A stretch of DNA of 64,000 bases from contig CAUYUJ010014752.1 of NCBI GenBank assembly GCA_963575745.1, positions 315,780 through 379,779 of the forward strand, given 5' to 3'. The notes under the pieces were generated by a model. That model ran no database searches and had not been told where the DNA came from. It saw only the letters and a program-made list of their open reading frames with translations. The stretch's first letter is position 1, and every line of letters starts with the position of its first letter. Origin of the DNA: Prorocentrum cordatum (taxonomy: Eukaryota; Sar; Dinophyceae; Prorocentrales; Prorocentraceae). Position numbers and translations under genes: made by a program. Of this stretch, positions 58,600 through 64,000 are shown in pieces.

Positions 58600-60971
58600 C
58601 TAGTCTAAACAAGCGCGGCGCTGCAGATGCCAAGGATCTTGCCGCAATGTTGAATCGGGCTGGCCGAACAACGAACCGCGAGCTAGTTGGGCATGCCATG
58701 CAAAGCCTCAGCCCACAGTCCCAGCATAATTCCCGGGACGTCGCGTAACACCGCACGTAATCCTGGAACCCCAGCCCTGTTTGTTGAGTCGGTCTGGCCG
58801 AACGCAAAGACCTGGTCGATGCCCCCCATGCGCGCGCCCCACGACCAGACAAATTATCGTCGCAGTTGAAAAGCGGCGGGTGCCCACCAAATGCGCTTGA
58901 TATATGAATTGCCCAGTGGCGCTGTCGCCCTGCATGACCAGATGCTCGGGGAACGCCCAACTTTTCTCGCGACAGATCTTTGGCGTTTCGTCAAACGTGT
59001 GCGCCAGCACGTCGAGACATCCATTTGGACCGCGGCGTTCCGTCTCGTCTGATAAAATACATGTTTCAACAAAAACCGCGCGCAATCGCCGCCGTAGGTG
59101 TCGCAACTGGCCTCTTGAGTTTTGGATCAAGAAACCGCCTGCCTCTCGGTGGGGCAGCCAAGAAATTCGCTCAGCCACGCGCATCCGCCAGCCAGCACGG
59201 CGAATTGCTCAAACTTGCCCGGCTGCGCTTACCGCGCCCAGCACCCCCAGTGGGGGGCGTTGGGGCGCGGTGTCGGGGTTTGCGCCGACATTGTGGCGAA
59301 TGGGCGCATTGCGAACCCTGTCTCCGGAAAAATCAGCGGAGCTCCTTGCGGGGCGCGATCCGCGCGGGGTACACGAGTGGACAGTGGGCGATCTGACGTG
59401 TTTGCCCCCGCGGGGCGCTCCCCGCGTGTTGCGCCGATTGGGGCGGGGGCGCTATGCGAACCTTGTCTTCAGCGCCGTGGGGGAATTTCCTGTGGGGCGC
59501 GATCCGCGCGACGGGCATGCCCAAAGGAGCGGCGAGCCATATCTCGCGGGCCTGAGGGCGAAGCTCCCTGTCCGGGATGACCCGCGCGAGGCTCGTGCTG
59601 AAATGTGTGAATGGGGCGTTGTGCGAATCTCGTCCCCGGGGCCTTTGTTGAAAACAGGTGGCAGGCGGGTGGCTCGCGCCAAAGGGTTTTCGGTGTGATT
59701 CCGCATGACCACCGAGGAATCGGCAATTTGGATTTGTCCCTGGAGTCAATTATAACCACCGCAGTGGATGGTTTTTACCAGACTGGGCCAACGCAGTGCC
59801 AAGTACATGCACCTGTCAGTGCACTGCATGCGCAGATGTTCGCGCAGGTTCGCGATGTGCGCCGCTTCGAGCATGATTGGACTTCCAGCGTAAGCTGCAT
59901 TTACTATGCTCGCTTTCTTTTCGGAAGACGAGGAATTTAGCACATGTGCTGTTCCAGCAGCGCCAGAACGTCATCCGCGATGGCCCGGCATCCGTCGGCC
60001 GAAGCCACTCCTGAAGCGCCGCCAACGAGAGCCAGTAGAGGTCGCGCGCGCAGGAATATTACGGCGCGCGCACTGGTTCCGCGGAGAATCCCTTCTCAGC
60101 GGCGTCGCCCAGAAATCCGCCACCGCGCTTGCAGCGGTAGGTGCGTCTCCGGCCTTCTCGCTCCTTGCGATGCGGTAAGTGGGCCCCCCCGACGCATCGA
60201 GGCCGTGATGCGGCGCATTTTGTGACCAAGTCCCAGCGGTTTGGGCTTTCCAATCAGAAGATGATCGATGCCCCTGAATACAGGAAAACGGGAGGGAACT
60301 TCCGCGGCCCGCCCCCCCCCCTGGGCGCCCGCCCGAGCGCGGTGGCGGAATCGCGCGGCAGCGCTGCTGGATTGCGGCAAGAGGTCGTGCAACTCACGCT
60401 CCAAAGCGGCCGCGTCCATGAGCCCGCCGTTTGCGTCGCTGCCTGGGACATCAGCGGCGCCATTGACGTATCTGCCTCCTCCCCTGAACTCGTTGGGCAT
60501 CGGCTTTGCTGAGGGCGCGCAATTACAGCTCGGCGAAGAACCTGTGGCATAGCGCACTGTGCGCAGCTTCTTTAGCTGTTTTTTTTGGTTGGGGGGCCAT
60601 GCCGAGTCGTCGCTGCCTCCGACTGCCTCGAGCAAGCGGTGCTTGCCAATGCCGAGAAGAAACGCTGCCATGCGGACGTCGCGGCCCCCGAGGGCCCAAT
60701 GCGCGCGGGATGTGGTTGTCGATGTAAGCGCGTGGAGGTCACCCGCGTCGCGGCGTTGCCACTCGCGATCGCCTGGCCCGTCAGCCTCGCACGGCAGCGG
60801 CGCCGCCTTGTCTCGCCAAGCTTCGGGCCCAGTGGAGGCGGCGCAAGTGTCCTCACTCCCAAAGGCAGCGTCTTTATTAACTTTATACATGGTATGAATG
60901 AGATGATATTGCTGATCGTTTGGTATCTGCCATAACGCGATGCATAGTTGCTTCGAGACTTCGGCCGACAA
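58600..60971 (-). pseudogene. Transposase-like gene, broken in at least three pieces
   Basis: Read from 60971 downwards. N-terminal part: SRAHWALGGRDVRMAAFLLGIG. Middle part (about 59943-59690): REHLRMQCTDRCMYLALRW and, in another frame, IDSRDKSKLPIPRW. C-terminal part (about 59110-58700): ISDETERR-like, DVLAHTFDETPKICREK, PEHLVMQGDSA, ICLVVGRAHGG, with the frame lost at a G run near 58820 (continuing IDQVFAFG). The order (DxxDK, then QxDxx, then GxxHxxID) is that of a transposase-like family widespread in dinoflagellates. About 500 bp of unrelated repeats (59200-59690) is inserted. Family name uncertain. Confidence 0.5.
59200..59690. repeat. GC-rich repeat inserted in the transposase-like gene
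   Basis: Diverged units of about 100-160 bp carry GGGGCGCGATCCGCGCG and TGCGAA(C/T)CTTGTC-like blocks (about 59310, 59350, 59455, 59495, 59628). It interrupts the minus-strand coding frame. Confidence 0.5.
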
Positions 60972-61144
60972 TTTGTCAGCGCATGATTTCCCTGCACTGG
61001 CATGCGCCTTGGGCTACGAGTTTGTCGCTGCGGTCATTGGGCGCGCCGCCTGCGGCATGCTGCGACAGCGCCGCCACTTCTTCAGTTTTTTGGGGGGTTT
61101 CTTCTTTTCCTATATATAGCGACCCCGCGAGCAGAAACCATTGA

Positions 61145-61256
61145 GCAAGTGTCCAAGCTCATCCGCGCCCCGGCCCCAGCATCACCACGAGGTGGTGGGG
61201 GGGGGGGGCTTTCTCGTGGCGTTGGGGCTGGGGCGCGGATGAACCTAGACATTTGC
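61145..61256. repeat. Inverted-repeat element of 112 bp
   Basis: GCAAGTGTC (61145-61153) pairs with GACATTTGC (61248-61256) at 8 of 9; further in, TCATCCGCGCCCC pairs exactly with GGGGCGCGGATGA, and CACGAG with CTCGTG. A G-run sits in the loop. It resembles the other foldback elements of the window. 60972-61144 shows no gene. Confidence 0.65.
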
Positions 61257-61271
61257 GCCGTGGCTTTGCCT

Positions 61272-61272
<1 letters not shown>

Positions 61273-61308
<36 letters not shown>
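61273..61308. repeat. 36-nt poly-G run
   Basis: Uninterrupted run of 36 G. Such a tract could form G-quadruplexes. It may also be a length-uncertain sequencing or assembly feature. Confidence 0.85.
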
Positions 61309-61313
<5 letters not shown>

Positions 61314-61379
61314 CCGTTGGTCAGTCGATTCCGCCAATCGACGGCTGGTTTAGCTTCGGGCCTTAGCTTGAGGCGTTTA

Positions 61380-62760
61380 GCTTGGGCCTGGGCGACAAGG
61401 TGCGGGAGTTCATGGAAACGCGTCGAGCGCGCGCGCGTGAGACGAGCGCCCAGGCCATGAAGCGAGGCAAGGCGACTCGCGACGGGAAGCAACGAGGTCC
61501 TCCGCCCTCCGTCCTACCTCGTCCCCCCCCGCTCCCGCGACAGTGCGCATTGCGCCGCTGCTGACGCTGAAGCGAGCGCGCGAGCCGCCCGCTGCCTGCC
61601 CGCGCGCCATGGCTGGTCGCGACGACGCGAGGGCGTCGTCCCCGCCAAGTGGCGACGCATTGCGGCGGGGCCTCGCGCGGAGCGCGGCGCGGTCGCGGGG
61701 GAGTCGGGCGGCCGTCGCCGGATCCAGCTGCCGCCCAAGGCCAAGCAGACACCGCGGGGCCCCGGCCCAGCAGGGGCGCAAGGAGCGCGAGGATGGCAAG
61801 ATTGCGGGGCACGAGCTTCAATTCGGCCCGGGGTCGGAACCCGCGTGCCGCGCGCGCCGGGGGCGCGGCGGCGACGGCGCGGCGGGGGAAGGCGCGGCGG
61901 GCGAAGAGTGGGCGATCAGTGGCTCGCGTTCGACCGTGAGGAGGTCCAGGAGCTAAGTGGCAGCTGCTGGCCCCTCTGGTTCGGGAACTCCTGCCGCGTG
62001 GAGCGCGCGGGCCAACTAGTCCGACCATCGTCGCGCGCCTTGGAGGGCCTGTCTGAGCGCTGGAACGACAGGGTTCGCGACGGCAAGAAGTGCGCTGCTG
62101 CAGGAAGTGTTCCCGGCGGCAACGGCCAACTGGATGCTCGCCCTCGGCCGCCAGGCCGCCTGCCGCTCTGACCGCGCTGAGGCGCCGAGGAAGGGGCAGG
62201 CTCGCCAGGCGAGGGCGCAGGCGCAGGCGCCCGAGACGATCGCGCATTTCCGCCTGGCCGCGTCTCGCAGCGGGGAGGGGTCGGCTTCGTCGGAGCGCGG
62301 CAGTGCAGGCGTGGAAGAAGAAGAGGCTGCCCCGGCATGGTGCGGGGCGCCAGTCCGCCGCGGGTCGGCTTCCGGCGCGGCCGCGGCAGGCGGCGGGGGG
62401 GGGCTCGGGATCGAGCTGCTCCGCCGCGGGCCAGGGCAGGGGGCGCCGGCGGGGCGCGAAAGGCAGGGGGCCCAAGGGCAAGGGCATGGGCCGGTCAACA
62501 AACCCAAGGAGGCACGCAGGGGCGGCGCCTCCGCGGCCGCGGCGGGCCAGTTCGCCCCAGGGAGCATGCCCTCGCAGCTGCTGGGGCGCAATGTGTGCCG
62601 CGTGCGCTGCCAGAAGGGCCATCGGGGCAATCGGTGCCCCCGTTTCCACGCCGGCGGCGCTCCGAAGGGCGGGCGCCGAAGTGGCCCGCGCGGGCGGCGC
62701 CGCCAGCGGCGGCCGCCCGGCAGTGCGAGAGGCGGGGTGGCGTTCCCCGATCAGACCTGA
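61380..62760 (+). other. Very GC-rich region, possible coding fragments
   Basis: Plus-strand pieces look weakly protein-like: LGDKVREFMETRRARARETS (about 61384), DQWLAFDREEVQELSGSCWP (about 61915), and the frame ending at 62760 (ATANWMLALGRQAA, NVCRVRCQKGHRGNRCP). They lie in different frames, and the minus strand is also open for 493 codons, as expected of such GC content. No family is recognised. I do not call a gene. Confidence 0.25.
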
Positions 62761-63640
62761 GCGGAACGCTCGACGTCGCGCGCGCTGCTTCCTTTTTACG
62801 CCGCCCTCGAGTGGCGGGCGCTTCGGGGCGGAGTCCCCGTGCAATGTCTCTCTCTTCTGGCGGGCGACGGCGCGGGGCGAAGATCCCGCGGGCGGCTGAG
62901 TCGCAGCGCCCTCCCGTCGAGGACTCGGGGCGAAGATCCCGCGGAGAGCCCGTCCGCGGTTCGTTCCAGGCTCTGGTGGGGGTTTGTTTTTGCGCCTCCG
63001 GTGGAGGACCCTTCGGGAATAATATCCCGCCGTAATCCCATCTGCGGATCACATCTTCTCCCGGGGGAGGTATGTTTTTTTTTTTTTGGCGCGCGTGCCC
63101 GCCCGCCGCGTGGGCGGGCGAAGTGCGGGAAGGGTGATGAGGGAAAGTCAGTGGGGTAGCAGCGTTGAAGATCAGTGCTGCCACATCCGCCTACCTTCTT
63201 TCCCGACGCCGCTTTCTGCTACAAGCCCTCTCGACGCTAGGGCGGAGGGGGGGCTTGGCCTCTTGTGACTTGCCCACAGCAGGGCACAACCGCTCGCGGT
63301 AAAAAAGCTCATCACATCGACGCCCAACAAATCCCATACATATCCTGTGCGCACGCCTCCTTCGCGGGGATTCCGCTGGCGCCCCAGGGTGGCCCCAAGA
63401 AGACCACCCCTAAATGCCCTGATATGGCCTCAGCAAATCCGAGAAACGACGTAATTCATTCAGCCATTTATCTGAGATCTGCGAGTGTCGAGGCGGCCCT
63501 GGCAATCATCAGAGCTATCAGGGCGGCTGCTCACACAAGGCCAAGGGCGTTCCACCCCAAAGCTTCGACGAGCGTTTCGCTGACGACGCGGGATTTCGCG
63601 GAGCGAGTTTGAGGTTTCTTGGACAGTTTCTCGGGCAACG
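62761..63640. other. Unassigned spacer
   Basis: The segment GGGGCGAAGATCCCGCGG occurs twice (about 62875 and 62930), and GC-rich inverted blocks are present. No gene is recognised. Confidence 0.35.
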
Positions 63641-63905
63641 GCGTCTTGGGTCCATTTGGGGATCGTCCCGGACCGTCTTGAGGTTGTCCTGGGGCCGTCT
63701 TGGGCCGTCTTAGGCCATCTTGGGGCCGCCTTGGGATATCTATGGAGCTTCGATACGGCAGGAGATGTTTAACAATATTTGGGGAAGCCTCTAATGCCAC
63801 CCCGTCGTGGGCCCCTCTTGGGGCCGTCCAGGAGCCTTCGTGGGCCGTCAGGGGGCCGTCTTGGGACCTGTTTGGAGCCTCTTGGGGGGCTTCGTGGGCT
63901 GTCTT
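63640..63905. repeat. CTTGGG-type array, last copy
   Basis: Degenerate GGCCGTCTTGGG units as elsewhere, passing into a (GGT)n/(GGC)n microsatellite from 63907 to the window end. Confidence 0.7.
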
Positions 63906-64000
63906 GCGGTGGTAGTGGTGGTGGTGGTGGTGGTGGTGGTGGCGGTGGCGGTGGCGGTGGTGGTGGTGGTGGTTGTGGTTGTGGTGTTGGTGGTTGTGGT

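Noticed and set aside
61363-62844. 493-codon minus-strand frame
   Set aside because: Extreme GC content leaves several frames open on both strands. The protein is Arg/Ala/Pro-rich without motif, and the plus strand looks slightly more protein-like.

Overview
The window is nuclear DNA of a core dinoflagellate. No species can be fixed; the GC-rich, repeat-saturated style would suit a Prorocentrum/Suessiales-like genome, which is inference. Evidence: a relict of the dinoflagellate spliced leader (SL) sits just upstream of a gene, introns fit GT/GC/GA donors with an AG^G acceptor, a lysyl-tRNA synthetase carries a signal-peptide-like plastid presequence, a Copia polyprotein is of very long dinoflagellate type, and most of the DNA is micro- and minisatellite. 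I see no bacterial operon, tRNA, rRNA or CRISPR array.

Layout. 1-3.9 kb: dispersed repeats, hairpin elements and CTTGGG-type arrays. 3.9-6.7 kb: a two-exon class II lysyl-tRNA synthetase (+). 6.7-19.7 kb: poly-T, a GGA satellite, a TIR element, and large low-complexity arrays (GGCTGGCT, GAC, AACCTTCC, GCTCGG, ACATCTACG, GAT). 19.7-42.5 kb: one six-exon gene (+) for a secreted-type membrane receptor. Its predicted order is signal peptide, degenerate 5'-nucleotidase C-domain, metallophosphatase domain with lost metal ligands, intact-looking 5'-nucleotidase C-domain, Cys-rich repeats, about nine membrane segments, TIR domain, second degenerate TIR-like domain. Its fourth intron is about 16 kb and holds a broken retroelement on the minus strand, CTTGGG super-arrays, a 77-bp minisatellite and GAC arrays. 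42.5-44 kb: repeats and CTC units. 44.0-57.2 kb: a 13.2-kb Copia LTR retrotransposon (+) with 5-bp target duplication, primer site, Gag, protease, methyltransferase-like region, integrase, RT and RNase H, broken by stops and frameshifts although its LTRs are about 98% alike. 57.2-64 kb: CTC/GGA satellite, a broken transposase-like gene (-), GC-rich DNA and a 36-G run.

The most unusual signals are (1) about thirteen small hairpins scattered through the Copia element that share a U.G / A-U or U-A / GAAA-like apex while their stems covary, and lie in different reading frames where they overlap coding sequence; (2) a 20-nt SL-like sequence inside both LTRs; (3) the nucleotidase-TIR receptor, in which the nucleotide-binding half looks kept and the metal site lost; and (4) the introns of that gene, two flanked by direct repeats and others starting in inverted repeats, as expected of introner-type intron gain.
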